64,000 nt of DNA from Eubacteriaceae bacterium (GCA_012522805.1 JAAYJS010000025.1:30583-94582); one strand, 5' to 3'. Positions 28,343 through 37,897 are shown, counted from the stretch's first letter. The notes: generated by a model not told the origin, from the sequence alone. Numbers and translations: made by a program.

Positions 28343-28347
28343 GAAAA

Positions 28348-28692
28348 ATGAATCAACTAAAGCAAAAAATGTCTCAAGAAATCTCCAATGAGATGCTATG
28401 CAGCATCAGCAGCACGGCAGCTTTAGGTGTTAATGGGATCGAAAAAATGTTTATGAGCCTATCGGACGAAATCCTAGATGTTATCTACCCGTCTGCTGTT
28501 TCCAAAGGTGTGAAAGTCATTGAGTCCGATGGCAGTTATAGTGTCAATTTACATGTTATTGTTGATTTAAATGCCGATATTCCAAAAGTGGCAAGGGAAG
28601 CTCAAATCAAAGTGAAAGAAGCTGTCGAGGTTATTTCCGGTGGTCGGGTTTCTGAGGTCAATGTACATGTAAAAGGTTGTGGACGATATTAA
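28348..28692 (+). CDS. Asp23/Gls24-family protein
   Basis: A 114-residue Asp23/Gls24 protein, recognised from EISNEMLCSISSTAALGVNGI and the C-terminal VNVHVKG. Family members are associated with alkaline or envelope stress in Firmicutes. In many clostridia a gene of this type precedes nusB, as here. It has no membrane segment and no partner AmaP gene in the window. The five-base gap from the preceding gene indicates co-transcription. Confidence 0.9.
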   Translation: MNQLKQKMSQEISNEMLCSISSTAALGVNGIEKMFMSLSDEILDVIYPSAVSKGVKVIESDGSYSVNLHVIVDLNADIPKVAREAQIKVKEAVEVISGGRVSEVNVHVKGCGRY

Positions 28693-28735
28693 AGCAAAAG
28701 GTAACTTTATACCACAGCAAAATAGCTAAGATAAT

Positions 28736-28768
28736 AGCGGGGCAGTGCTTTTGCAAAGCTCCGCTTTT
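28736..28768 (+). terminator. Probable terminator after the Asp23 gene
   Basis: AGCGGGGC pairs with GCTCCGCT (one G-U pair) around a structured loop and is followed by TTTT. The T tract is short, so partial readthrough into nusB is possible. Confidence 0.55.
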
Positions 28769-28855
28769 GAGGTTTTTTGTCCCTAGGGCTTTTTAAGAAA
28801 ATGCCGGTGGAAAAGATTATCGAATTATGATGAGGACTTTTCGGAGATGCGGATC

Positions 28856-29284
28856 ATGAAAAAGAAAAAATATATGAAGCAAGAGCGAGAACTTGCTATT
28901 CAGTGTTTATATCAAATTGAATTTCATCAAGAGATGGATGCCCATACGTATTTTATGCGTTTTTTTGAGCAAGAAAAAAACTTTCAATATGCAGAAAGCT
29001 ATACCAAAAAATTGATAGATGTGGTCGTTCAACATAAGAAAGTATTGAATGAACTTTTGGAAGAATTCCTAAAAAAAGATTGGACCTTGAATCGTTTACC
29101 TTTAATCGAAGCAACCATTTTAAGGACCGCATTGGCGGAAATGTATTATTTGAACCAACCGCCGGAAATTGCCATCAACGAAGCGATAGAGCTAACCAGA
29201 ATGTACTCTGATGAAGCATCAACCAAATATATCAATGGGGTTTTACACAATATAGCAGAAAAGCGGTTGCCTTCCCATGACTAA
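28856..29284 (+). CDS. nusB: Transcription antitermination factor NusB
   Basis: The 142-residue NusB binds boxA RNA with S10 during rRNA transcription. The conserved blocks RELAIQCLYQIEF, LNRLPLIEATILRTALAEM and PPEIAINEAIELTRMYS are all present. The start is ATG 28856, nine bases after GGAG; an ATG at 28847 overlaps the ribosome-binding site. It overlaps the following gene by 8 bases. Confidence 0.96.
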   Translation: MKKKKYMKQERELAIQCLYQIEFHQEMDAHTYFMRFFEQEKNFQYAESYTKKLIDVVVQHKKVLNELLEEFLKKDWTLNRLPLIEATILRTALAEMYYLNQPPEIAINEAIELTRMYSDEASTKYINGVLHNIAEKRLPSHD

Positions 29285-30260
29285 ATACTACTTAGGTGTG
29301 GATACCAGCAACTATACCACTTCTTTAGCTTTGGTCGATCAAAATGGACATGTGTTGGAAAACATCAAAAAAATGTTGACTGTCAAAACGGGTGCCAGAG
29401 GTTTACGTCAAGCGGAAGCCCATTATCAACACACCAATCATCTGCCATCGTTAATCGCTGAACTTGCAAAAAAAGTGTCGTTGAAAAAACATTTGTCCGG
29501 CATCGGTGTTTCTACCCAACCAAGAAGACAGAAAGATTCATATATGCCGGTTTTTTTAGCAGGGTATGCCATGGCCAAAATTTTATCTGAAGTCCTTTCC
29601 ATTCCGGTCATCGAGGTATCCCACCAAGAAAACCATTTGGAAGCCGCCCTTTATTCCGCAGGGCTTGCTTGGGATGCTTTACCCAATCATTTTACTGCGG
29701 TTCATTATTCCGGCGGCACATCGGAAGTTTTAAAAGTAACAAAAAAAAAGGACGGCTATCACAGCGAAGTTTTCAGTCATAGCTTGGATCTTCACGCCGG
29801 CCAATTGGTAGACCGCATCGGCATCATGTTGGGTTTGCCTTTTCCAGCGGGTAAACATTTGGAAGCCTTGGCAAAAAAAGGAAAATGCATCGCCGACAAA
29901 CCCTTGAACCTACGTTTCACCGGTAACAATTTTAATTTGTCCGGTTATGAAAATATTTGTAAGACTTGGATTGAGAAGGGCTACCCACCCCAAGACATTG
30001 CCCTGACGTTATTTGACATTTTGGCAAGAGTTTTAATACACGCACTAACGCTACAAAAAGATGGCGATTATCATCAAGTATTGCTGTTTTCCGGAGGTGT
30101 GATGTCCAACCAATACATCCAACAACGATTATTACAAGCGGATTTAAAATACCAAATATTAGCTTTTGCAGAACCGGCTTTTTCTTCGGATAATGCCGTC
30201 GGTTGTGCCTTGCTGGCAAGAAGAGCTTTGGAGAGTATACATGATACACAGAGTGATTAG
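29277..30260 (+). CDS. Kae1/TsaD-like paralogue, function unknown
   Basis: A 327-residue ASKHA-fold protein resembling TsaD, the t6A tRNA-modification enzyme, but divergent. It keeps GVDTSNYTTSLAL (phosphate loop), a changed metal motif SHQENHLEAAL in place of the usual HxEGH, HYSGGTSEV, and the C-terminal LLFSGGVMSN and SSDNAVGCALL. TsaD proper is not in the window, so this is probably a paralogue rather than the main enzyme. Such genes lie between nusB and xseA in other clostridia, as far as I recall. It overlaps nusB by 8 bases and xseA by 20. Confidence 0.82.
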   Translation: MTKYYLGVDTSNYTTSLALVDQNGHVLENIKKMLTVKTGARGLRQAEAHYQHTNHLPSLIAELAKKVSLKKHLSGIGVSTQPRRQKDSYMPVFLAGYAMAKILSEVLSIPVIEVSHQENHLEAALYSAGLAWDALPNHFTAVHYSGGTSEVLKVTKKKDGYHSEVFSHSLDLHAGQLVDRIGIMLGLPFPAGKHLEALAKKGKCIADKPLNLRFTGNNFNLSGYENICKTWIEKGYPPQDIALTLFDILARVLIHALTLQKDGDYHQVLLFSGGVMSNQYIQQRLLQADLKYQILAFAEPAFSSDNAVGCALLARRALESIHDTQSD

Positions 30261-31458
30261 CGTTAAAGAGATCAATCAATTTATAAAAACCCTTCTAGAA
30301 TCCAATGCTTTATTGAAAAGCATCAAGGTAGAGGGGGAAATCTCCAACTTTAAACGACATAGTAACGGTCACGCTTATTTTTCATTAAAAGACGAGTACA
30401 GCAGAATAGCCTGCGTGATGTATCAAAGTGATTATGCCCAAACCAAAATAGAGTTATACGACGGTCTGCAAGTTGTTATTACTGGTTCTGTAAGGGTTTA
30501 TGACCGCATGGGTCAGTACCAATTGGGAGTCCGTTCGGTAAAAATTGCGGGTTTAGGTGAATTGTACGAACGTTACGAAGCGCTTAAGAAAGAGCTGAAG
30601 GATTTAGGTTATTTTGACGCAAAATATAAAAAAAGCCTGCCCTCTTTTGTTCGTCAAGTGGGCATCGTCACCTCCATCGACGGGGCAGCCCTACACGATA
30701 TACTTTCCGTTATGGCGCGCAAAGCGCCGGCCGTTACCTGCTTGGTGTACCCCAGTTTGGTACAAGGGGTGGACGCCAGTGACAATTTAATCGACGGCTT
30801 GCGCTATTTTGATGAAAGAGAAGATATCGACGGCATCATTATCGGTAGAGGTGGCGGCTCCATTGAGGATTTGTGGAGTTTTAACGATAGACAATGGGCA
30901 GAAGAAATTTTTAAAAATCGTCACCCCGTTGTATCGGCTGTCGGTCACGAAACGGACTTTACCATTGCCGATTTTGTTGCAGATGTCAGAGCTCCCACAC
31001 CTTCTGTAGCGGCAGAATTGGTGGCTGAGAGCCATGTGCAATTGTTCAATCGTTTGGAGAATCAAAAACAACAATTGCTCAATGGTATTCAAGGTATCTT
31101 AGAACAAAAAAGCCATCGCATGGAAATTCTGCAAAAATTGTTGGTTGGTCAAAAGCCGGAAAAGAAATTAATCCAACGGTCTTTAAATTTAAGGGATTAC
31201 GCTAAAACCCTCATCAACAAAATGGATCAAAAACAGGCTATGTCTGAAAGAGCTTTGACCCTTGCAACAAGCAAACTAGTACATTTGAACCCTCGCTCCA
31301 TTCTAGAGAAGGGGTATCTCCTCGCAGAAAACGATGCAGGAGAACTATTGAAGAGTGTATCGGCTTTAACTTTGGGGGAGGGCGTTCATCTGATATTCCA
31401 CGATGGTCATGCCCATGCAGTAGTAGATAAAATTGGTGATAAAAATGAAAAACTTTGA
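30241..31458 (+). CDS. xseA: Exodeoxyribonuclease VII large subunit
   Basis: The 405-residue catalytic subunit of exonuclease VII. The N-terminal OB-fold (VEGEISNFKRHSNGHAYFSLKD) is followed by the catalytic domain with GIVTSIDGAALHDI, IIGRGGGSIEDLW and AVGHETDFTIADFVADVRAPTPS. The start at 30241 follows GGAGAG and matches the family N terminus (VISVKEINQFIKTLL); a longer frame from 30166 lies within the previous gene. It overlaps xseB. Confidence 0.96.
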   Translation: MIHRVISVKEINQFIKTLLESNALLKSIKVEGEISNFKRHSNGHAYFSLKDEYSRIACVMYQSDYAQTKIELYDGLQVVITGSVRVYDRMGQYQLGVRSVKIAGLGELYERYEALKKELKDLGYFDAKYKKSLPSFVRQVGIVTSIDGAALHDILSVMARKAPAVTCLVYPSLVQGVDASDNLIDGLRYFDEREDIDGIIIGRGGGSIEDLWSFNDRQWAEEIFKNRHPVVSAVGHETDFTIADFVADVRAPTPSVAAELVAESHVQLFNRLENQKQQLLNGIQGILEQKSHRMEILQKLLVGQKPEKKLIQRSLNLRDYAKTLINKMDQKQAMSERALTLATSKLVHLNPRSILEKGYLLAENDAGELLKSVSALTLGEGVHLIFHDGHAHAVVDKIGDKNEKL

Positions 31459-31651
31459 AGAAAAAATGAAGGAAATAGAAACGTGTATAGAAGCCTTAAA
31501 TCAAGAAAGCACAGGCTTAGAAGAAAGTCTCAAATATTTTGAAAAAGGTATGGCGATGGTTCAGGAGTGTCAAGAAACCCTGCGCCGAACTGCTTTAAAG
31601 GTAAAAAAAATTACAGATACTCTAGAGGAAACGGATTTAAATTGGGATTAG
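31445..31651 (+). CDS. xseB: Exodeoxyribonuclease VII small subunit
   Basis: The 68-residue helical small subunit of exonuclease VII (NFEEKMKEIETCIEALN, LEESLKYFEKGM). GGTGAT precedes the ATG at 31445; the in-frame TTG at 31433 lies upstream of that site. It overlaps the end of xseA by 14 bases and ends in TAG three bases before ispA. Confidence 0.94.
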   Translation: MKNFEEKMKEIETCIEALNQESTGLEESLKYFEKGMAMVQECQETLRRTALKVKKITDTLEETDLNWD

Positions 31652-31654
31652 GCA

Positions 31655-32554
31655 ATGAAAAACTTTCACGATGAATACAACCGAACTAAGGATCTTTTTG
31701 AAAATAAAATGCTGGCAATGGTAGGGGAGGCCGTTTACGATGCTCCGGAAATATTGACAAAAGCCATGCGCTATAGCTTGGAAGCCGGGGGTAAAAGAGT
31801 ACGACCGGTGCTCATGCTTCAAGTGGCACAACTATTTGGCACCACCTTGGAAAATGTTTTTCCTTTGGCGGTAGCTTTGGAGTTCATACATACCTATTCC
31901 TTAATTCATGATGATTTACCCTGTATGGATAACGACGAGCTGAGGAGAGGCAAACCCACCAATCACATCGTTTTTGGTGAAGACATGGCGCTTTTAGCCG
32001 GTGACGGCCTCCTGAACTTGGCAATGGAAACAGCTCTTAAAGGCGCAGAAAACTTAAAAGAAGACGATTTAAAGGTCTACTTGCAAGCCATGAGAATTCT
32101 ATTTACAGCAGCCGGTGTCAACGGCATGATCGGCGGCCAAGGGGTGGATTTGTTATCTGAAAACAAAGACATCGATGAAGAAACCTTGCATTATATTCAT
32201 ACCCATAAAACCGGAGCTTTGATCAATGCTGCGGTTTTGTGCGGGGGAATCTTAGCAAAGATCGACGAAAAGACATACAGTATTTTGCAACACTATAGCG
32301 ACGTGATCGGCTTGGCTTTTCAAATTCGCGACGACATATTGGATGTCCAAGGGGATCCGGAAGTAGTTGGCAAAGCGATTGGTAGCGATCTTGCCAATAA
32401 AAAAACAACTTACGTCACCTTATACGGACTTCAAGAGTCGGAACGAAAGTTGAAGAACTTAGAAGAAGAAGGGATCCGATTGATGAACCAATTGGATTGT
32501 GATACATCTTTTTTAAAAACCATGATCCGTTATATTTGTCAAAGAGATCAATAA
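31655..32554 (+). CDS. ispA: Polyprenyl diphosphate synthase (farnesyl/geranylgeranyl type)
   Basis: A 299-residue trans-prenyltransferase that builds isoprenoid chains from IPP. The first aspartate-rich motif is HDDLPCMDNDELRRGKPTNH and the second is FQIRDDILDV. The extra residues in the first motif are typical of bacterial IspA-type farnesyl diphosphate synthases. The xseA-xseB-ispA order is the standard arrangement in Firmicutes, where dxs often follows; here dxs does not follow. Confidence 0.94.
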   Translation: MKNFHDEYNRTKDLFENKMLAMVGEAVYDAPEILTKAMRYSLEAGGKRVRPVLMLQVAQLFGTTLENVFPLAVALEFIHTYSLIHDDLPCMDNDELRRGKPTNHIVFGEDMALLAGDGLLNLAMETALKGAENLKEDDLKVYLQAMRILFTAAGVNGMIGGQGVDLLSENKDIDEETLHYIHTHKTGALINAAVLCGGILAKIDEKTYSILQHYSDVIGLAFQIRDDILDVQGDPEVVGKAIGSDLANKKTTYVTLYGLQESERKLKNLEEEGIRLMNQLDCDTSFLKTMIRYICQRDQ

Positions 32555-32654
32555 CGGAACCAAGCTCTGTAAAGGCTTCTGTGTCAAAACCGTCGCATTG
32601 AGAGTTGGAATGGTGCCCTAAGGTTTAGCGAACTCTATTTTGTTTTAAGAGACC

Positions 32655-32770
32655 CATAGCTTACTTTAAGGCTATGCTTTTGACGACGATTGAATATTTA
32701 AACTCATATAACAAACGCCGCCACATTTCGTGGCGGCGTAACCATTGGTCGGCCAAAGCCGATCATTTTT
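32655..32770. terminator. Terminator and hairpin cluster between ispA and glyQS
   Basis: The convergent gap of about 340 bases holds no gene. It has three hairpins in order: CATAGC/GCTATG at 32655-32676; a perfect 10-bp ACGCCGCCAC/GTGGCGGCGT stem at 32715-32739; and GGTCGGC-CAAA-GCCGATC followed by ATTTTTATTTT at 32748-32775. The last is a convincing terminator for the + strand. The middle stem lacks a T tract. Confidence 0.65.
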
Positions 32771-32789
32771 ATTTTAAGTCATAGGTCTT

Positions 32790-32885
32790 CCTGTTGTTTT
32801 CTGACGCCATACAATCGATTGCTAACATCTGATAGCAACCGGGTCGATCCGTTGCTGTAAGAATTAGAACGGAATAGACAACAGG
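32790..32885. repeat. Inverted repeat enclosing a second hairpin, downstream of glyQS
   Basis: CCTGTTGT at 32790-32797 pairs with ACAACAGG ending at 32885. The 80 bases between them include TTGCTA-N8-TAGCAA at 32819-32838. This could be the 3' structure of the glyQS transcript or a small structured RNA; no T tract is seen on the minus strand right after it. Confidence 0.4.
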
Positions 32886-32893
32886 TCATGGAA

Positions 32894-34279
32894 TTAATAA
32901 GCAATCAATTGGCGGATGTAGTCGGCTACTTCATCAATGGGCATACGAATTTGTTCCATGGTGTCCCGATCTCTTAAGGTAACGGTGTTGTCTTCCACAG
33001 TCTCAAAATCAATGGTAATACAAACCGGTGTACCCACTTCATCCTGACGTCTGTAACGTCTACCGATGGATCCCGCTTCGTCATAGTCAACTGGGAAGTA
33101 TTTGGACAACTCAGTGTAGACTTCACGTGCTTGATCGCTGAGTTTTTTCGATAAAGGTAAGACACAGGCTTTATAAGCAGAAAGATAGGGGTGTATTTTC
33201 ATAACCGTACGCTCACTGCCGTCCTCTAGAGTTTCTTTTTTAAGTGCGTCGCATAGAACCACTAAGAAGGTTCGATCGCACCCTAAGGAAGGTTCAACAC
33301 AATAGGGAATATATTTTTCGTTGGTAATGGGGTCTTGATACTCCATGTTTTTCCCGGAAAAGGTTTGGTGTTGCTTCAAATCGAAGTCCGTTCTGTCTGC
33401 AATTCCCCAAAGTTCACCCCATCCAAAGGGAAATTCATATTCAATGTCCATGGTTGCTTTGGAATAATGGGATAGTTCTTCCGGGGTGTGATCCCTGAAA
33501 CGTAATTTATCCGGTTCAATGTTGAGATCGTGCAGCCATTGGATGCAAAAATCCTTCCAGTATTCGAACCATTCCAGATCGGTACCCGGTTCACAGAAAA
33601 ACTCCAACTCCATTTGTTCGAATTCTCGCGTTCTAAAAATAAAGTTCCCCGGAGTGATTTCGTTTCTGAAAGATTTCCCGATTTGTCCGATGCCAAAAGG
33701 TATTCTCTTTCTGGTGGAACGTTGAACGTTTTTGAAGTTCACAAAAATACCCTGTGCGGTTTCCGGTCGCAGATAGAGTTCTGAGGTGCTGTCTTCCGTG
33801 ACACCTTGAAAAGTTTTAAACATTAAATTGAATTGTCTGATATCGGTAAAATCCGATTTTCCACAGTGGGGGCACACCACTTGATGCTCCATAATGTGTG
33901 CGTACATTTTTTCATTAGACCAGCCGTCAACGACAACTTCCTCTTCTTTGGAAGCATAGTAATCCTCTAGTAATTTGTCCGCACGGTATCGGGTTTGACA
34001 GGACTTGCAGTCCATCAAGGGATCGTTAAATCCGCTTAAATGACCCGAAGCTTCCCAAGTTTTGGGATTCATTAAAATTGCGGCATCTACACCGACATTA
34101 TAGGGTGATTCTTGGATAAATTTTTTCCACCAAGCTTTTTTCAAGTTGTTTTTTATCTCGACGCCAATGGGTCCGTAATCCCAACTATTGGCTAATCCGT
34201 CATATATTTCTGATCCAGGGAAAATGATTCCCCGCATTTTTGCAATGCTGACAATCTCACTCATTGTAAAGCTGTGCAT
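32894..34279 (-). CDS. glyQS: Glycyl-tRNA synthetase, single-chain class II
   Basis: The 461-residue homodimeric type of glycyl-tRNA synthetase. Class II motifs are visible: motif 1 region near [16 protein letters not shown], motif 2 [30 protein letters not shown], and motif 3 with [11 protein letters not shown]. The zinc-binding CXXC pairs CKSCQTRYR and CPHCGKSDF are in the insertion. AAGGAGG precedes the start. It is the only minus-strand gene in this part of the window and has its own promoter. No T-box leader is present in the short upstream region. Confidence 0.96.
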   Translation of the reverse strand: MHSFTMSEIVSIAKMRGIIFPGSEIYDGLANSWDYGPIGVEIKNNLKKAWWKKFIQESPYNVGVDAAILMNPKTWEASGHLSGFNDPLMDCKSCQTRYRADKLLEDYYASKEEEVVVDGWSNEKMYAHIMEHQVVCPHCGKSDFTDIRQFNLMFKTFQGVTEDSTSELYLRPETAQGIFVNFKNVQRSTRKRIPFGIGQIGKSFRNEITPGNFIFRTREFEQMELEFFCEPGTDLEWFEYWKDFCIQWLHDLNIEPDKLRFRDHTPEELSHYSKATMDIEYEFPFGWGELWGIADRTDFDLKQHQTFSGKNMEYQDPITNEKYIPYCVEPSLGCDRTFLVVLCDALKKETLEDGSERTVMKIHPYLSAYKACVLPLSKKLSDQAREVYTELSKYFPVDYDEAGSIGRRYRRQDEVGTPVCITIDFETVEDNTVTLRDRDTMEQIRMPIDEVADYIRQLIAY

Positions 34280-34315
34280 CTAATCCTCCTTAAGGCAATC
34301 TAAGTTCATGTTGTT

Positions 34316-34344
34316 ATCATAACACAAAGCGGACAAAACGTTAA
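34316..34344 (-). promoter_or_regulatory. Promoter of glyQS
   Basis: On the minus strand TTAACG (34344-34339) and TATGAT (34321-34316) are separated by 17 bases, giving a leader of about 30 bases. That is too short for a T-box. Confidence 0.6.
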
Positions 34345-34439
34345 GATAATCAAATTATTATTTAAAGGTGTTAAAAATTATAATACATGTTAAAATGAAA
34401 ATAACTTGTTTAGGTATTAAATTTACTGGAGGAGATCAT

Positions 34440-36155
34440 ATGATTATTGCAATGACAGCAGGTTTAATTGGAGGTTTAGGATTATTCATCTATGGAATGC
34501 ATTTGATGAGCGAAGGCTTAAAAATCCTAGCCGGTAATCGAATGAAGACCTTACTGGAGGTTTTGACGAATAATCGATTAAAGGCTATCTTAGTTGGTAC
34601 CATCCTCACGATGATCGTACAAAGCTCGAGTACGACAACGGTTATGGTGGTGGGTTTTGTAAACGCATCACTTATGACACTCCAACAAGCTGCTGGTGTT
34701 ATTCTAGGCGCCAATATCGGTACGACGATTACGGCACAATTAATCGCTTTTAATATCACAGCTGCCAGTCCAATTTTCATCGGCATTGGAACCGTCATGA
34801 CACTTTTTTCAAAAAGGAAAAAAACAACCGACCTAGGATCCATCATCTTGGGGTTTGGATTGTTATTTTTCGGAATATCCGTTATGTCGGGTGTGATGGA
34901 ACCCCTTAAAGAAAGTGAATTCATCAAGCAATTGTTGGTTCAATACGGTATGAATCCTTTTTGGGGGCTCATGCTCGGAACTTTAGTGACCGGTATTATG
35001 CAAAGTTCTTCGGCAACGGTTGGATTGTTGCAAGCCGTTGCGCTGTCGGGTTTATTTGTCGGTATGAGCAGCACAGATGCCATCCGTATTTGCACCCCAA
35101 TTATTATAGGCACCAATATCGGTACCTGTATCACTGCTATGCTCTCCTGTATTGGAACATCCAAAACGGCGCAAAAAGCTGCATGGATACACTTATTTGT
35201 CAATATTTTTGGAGCGATTTGGGTGTTGGGTATTTTTGGAATCATCAACATGGTGTTTCCGGTCAACCCGGTTTACGAATTTGTCACCAAAATATCCGGC
35301 AACATGATTGACGCCAATCGTCAAGTCGTACCGAACCTCGCTCGGCAAATTGCAATGATGCACACATTTTTTAATGTTGCCAATATGGTGGTCATCTTAC
35401 CTGTGCTCAATGCTCTGGTCAAGTTTTTAGACAATCTCATTCCCAGCGAAAAAGCGGAATTTACCATTCAATTGGATACCCGTTTGTTAAGCAACCCCTC
35501 TGTCGCTTTAGGTCAAGTGTACAATGAAATGATTACCTTGGAGAGCATGTGCTTAAAAAACTTTAGACGCACAATGGAGGATATAAAAAACAAGGATTCG
35601 AATAATGTTCCTAAAATAATAGAAACCGAAGAAATGATCGATAGTTTTGAAAAACAAATTATCGATTACACAGTACAATTATCCAATATAGATATGAGTG
35701 TTCAGGACAACCAGCTCGTCGCTTTTATTTTAAAAAGTGTCCATGATTTAGAAAGAATTGGTGACCATTGTGTCAATGTTTCTGAAGCTGCCACCAGTGT
35801 TTATGAAGATAACATTATTTTCAGCGAGAGTGGTCAAATGGAATTGATGGAGTTGTTGGGAACAGTAGAGGCGATTTTAGTTGATTTAAACGATGTATTA
35901 AAGAATAAAAGCCTCAATATTTGTCATCGGATTCTAGATAGAGAGAATGTCATTGACGACTTAACTGATCTCTACATTGACAGACATATTAAACGGCTTA
36001 ACGAAGGCACCTGTAATCCCCTTGCAGGCATCATTTATGCGGACATTTTATCCAATTTAGAAAGAATAGGCGACCACGCGGTCAATATAATCAATGGATT
36101 GATAGACGCTTTGGACGAAGAAAAAACCTTATTGGAAGAGGAGGTAAATTATTAA
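34440..36155 (+). CDS. Na/Pi cotransporter family protein with PhoU-like domain
   Basis: A 571-residue NptA/PNaS-type sodium:phosphate cotransporter. The membrane part (about 1-310) carries the duplicated QSSS motifs: TMIVQSSSTTTVMVVGFVNA and TGIMQSSSATVGLLQA. A PhoU-like helical domain spans about 350-560, with repeated LERIGDH segments (LERIGDHCVN and LERIGDHAVN). GGAGGAGAT precedes the ATG at 34440; a longer frame from 34368 overlaps the promoter region. TATAAT at 34379-34384 is a possible -10. Its stop overlaps the trxB start as TAATG. Confidence 0.93.
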   Translation: MIIAMTAGLIGGLGLFIYGMHLMSEGLKILAGNRMKTLLEVLTNNRLKAILVGTILTMIVQSSSTTTVMVVGFVNASLMTLQQAAGVILGANIGTTITAQLIAFNITAASPIFIGIGTVMTLFSKRKKTTDLGSIILGFGLLFFGISVMSGVMEPLKESEFIKQLLVQYGMNPFWGLMLGTLVTGIMQSSSATVGLLQAVALSGLFVGMSSTDAIRICTPIIIGTNIGTCITAMLSCIGTSKTAQKAAWIHLFVNIFGAIWVLGIFGIINMVFPVNPVYEFVTKISGNMIDANRQVVPNLARQIAMMHTFFNVANMVVILPVLNALVKFLDNLIPSEKAEFTIQLDTRLLSNPSVALGQVYNEMITLESMCLKNFRRTMEDIKNKDSNNVPKIIETEEMIDSFEKQIIDYTVQLSNIDMSVQDNQLVAFILKSVHDLERIGDHCVNVSEAATSVYEDNIIFSESGQMELMELLGTVEAILVDLNDVLKNKSLNICHRILDRENVIDDLTDLYIDRHIKRLNEGTCNPLAGIIYADILSNLERIGDHAVNIINGLIDALDEEKTLLEEEVNY

Positions 36156-37072
36156 TGGAATATGATGTTATCATCGTTGGCGGTGGACCGGCGGGATTAA
36201 CGGCAGGAATTTATACTGCAAGAAGTTTATTGCGCACTTTAATTATAGAAAAAGCAGTGGTTGGTGGTCAAATTGCCTCATCCTTCGAGGTGGAAAACTA
36301 CTCAGGCTTAACTGAAGTGGTATCGGGCTTTGAATTAACCGACACCATGCGTAAACAATGTGAGGGTTTCGGTGCACGATTGATTAGCGATGAGTTTATT
36401 CGTTTTGAAGTAATAGATGGCGGATACGAAGTTCATTGTGAAAACAACACCTTTAAAACAAAAGGGATTATTTTAGCCATGGGTGCCCATCCCAAAAAGT
36501 TGGGTGCAAAAGGTGAAGACACCCTTGCATCTTGTGGGGTTTCTTATTGTGCCACTTGCGATGGAGCTTTTTTTAGAGATAAAAATGTTATTGTTGTCGG
36601 CGGTGGCGACACGGCATTGGAAGAAGCCTTGTTTTTGACCAAGTTTGCAAAAACTGTCGGTATCGTCTATAGAAGAAATGTTTTGCGAGCTACTAAAATT
36701 TTACAAGATAGGGCACGACAAAATGACAAGATACAATTGAGACCGGAAACGGTCATTGAAGAAATTAAAGGAAAAGACTTTGTAGAATCTGTTGTCTTTA
36801 AAGATGTCAAAACGGGAAAAACCTTTGAAGAACCCATAGATGGTGTCTTTATGTTTGTAGGACAAGTACCCAATACCGAAACCATCAAAGGTCAAATACC
36901 TATGAATGAAGCGGGCTATGTATTGACCAACGAAAAAATGGAAACACCTTTTCCCGGCGTTTATGTAGCCGGAGATATGTGTGTTAAGCCATTGCGCCAA
37001 GTGGTGACTGCAGCTTCCGACGGAGCTGTTGCCGCTGTGCAATTATCCAAATATTTGGAAAGCTTGGAATAA
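36155..37072 (+). CDS. trxB: Thioredoxin reductase
   Basis: A 305-residue low-molecular-weight thioredoxin reductase (NADPH- or ferredoxin-linked). It has the FAD loop GGGPAG (9-14), the redox pair C132-A-T-C135, and a second dinucleotide loop VVGGGDTALEEA. The basic residues expected for NADPH after that loop are present as VYRRN. The C-terminal FAD site GVYVAGDM is intact. GAGGAGG precedes the start. No thioredoxin gene lies beside it. Confidence 0.95.
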   Translation: MEYDVIIVGGGPAGLTAGIYTARSLLRTLIIEKAVVGGQIASSFEVENYSGLTEVVSGFELTDTMRKQCEGFGARLISDEFIRFEVIDGGYEVHCENNTFKTKGIILAMGAHPKKLGAKGEDTLASCGVSYCATCDGAFFRDKNVIVVGGGDTALEEALFLTKFAKTVGIVYRRNVLRATKILQDRARQNDKIQLRPETVIEEIKGKDFVESVVFKDVKTGKTFEEPIDGVFMFVGQVPNTETIKGQIPMNEAGYVLTNEKMETPFPGVYVAGDMCVKPLRQVVTAASDGAVAAVQLSKYLESLE

Positions 37073-37078
37073 TCAACA

Positions 37079-37897
37079 GTGAGCAAAATCAGGTTGGACG
37101 AGTGGCTCGTCGAAAAAGGTTTTTTTCCAACCCGTGATAAGGCCAAACGCGAAGTGATGGTCGGCAATGTGCAACTGGACCGACAAGTATGCAGCAAAGC
37201 CGGAGAACAAATTAGCATCGATTACAACCCGGAAAAAGTTACCATAACCACCACTGAGAAATCCTTCGTCAGCAGAGGGGGCAAGAAACTACAAAAAGCA
37301 CTGGAAACATTCGATATATCCGTCTCAGATAAAGTATTTTTGGATATAGGAGCTTCGACCGGCGGGTTTACCGATTGTCTTTTAAAAAACGGTGCCAAAA
37401 GAGTTTATGCCATCGATGTGGGCTATGGCCAGTTGGATTGGTCTTTACGCCAAAATGACAAGGTCGTTGTAATGGAAAGAACCAATTTCAGAACGATCGA
37501 TGAAACTGTTTTTATGGACGAAGCTGTGGATGGTTTTGTTATGGATGTTTCTTTTATTTCCGTGAAGAAACTATTGGTAAAGCTTAAAGATATTTTACAA
37601 TCTCAAGGAGAGGGTATTCTTTTAATTAAACCTCAATTTGAAGCCGATAGAGACAAAGTAGAAAAACCGGGTGTGGTGAAAGATAAACAAATCCATATTG
37701 AAGTATTGCGCGATATCTTAACATTTGCCGAAAGTATCGATTTTTCAGTAATGGGTTTAAGCTATTCGCCGATTAAAGGCCCTAAGGGCAACATTGAATT
37801 TTTGGCGCATCTAAAAAAAATGTCGGAAAGCAATACCCATATCCATATTGAAAAGATAGTCGAAAATGCACATGAGGAATTGAAGGATAAAAAATGA
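37079..37897 (+). CDS. tlyA: TlyA-family rRNA 2'-O-methyltransferase / hemolysin A family
   Basis: A 272-residue protein with an N-terminal S4 RNA-binding domain (about 1-60, RLDEWLVEKGFF) and an FtsJ-type methyltransferase domain with VFLDIGASTGGFTDCLL. Relatives in actinobacteria methylate 16S and 23S rRNA and confer capreomycin sensitivity; activity in Firmicutes is less certain. The start is GTG at 37079. It overlaps nadK by 4 bases. The tlyA-nadK-argR-recN order is standard for Firmicutes. Confidence 0.93.
   Translation: MSKIRLDEWLVEKGFFPTRDKAKREVMVGNVQLDRQVCSKAGEQISIDYNPEKVTITTTEKSFVSRGGKKLQKALETFDISVSDKVFLDIGASTGGFTDCLLKNGAKRVYAIDVGYGQLDWSLRQNDKVVVMERTNFRTIDETVFMDEAVDGFVMDVSFISVKKLLVKLKDILQSQGEGILLIKPQFEADRDKVEKPGVVKDKQIHIEVLRDILTFAESIDFSVMGLSYSPIKGPKGNIEFLAHLKKMSESNTHIHIEKIVENAHEELKDKK

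Noticed and set aside
34280..34439. T-box leader for glyQS
   Set aside because: The predicted leader is only about 30 bases and lacks the T-box sequence and stem I.
34490..35266. Minus-strand frames opposite the Na/Pi cotransporter
   Set aside because: They are shadows of the hydrophobic codon pattern of the membrane protein on the other strand.
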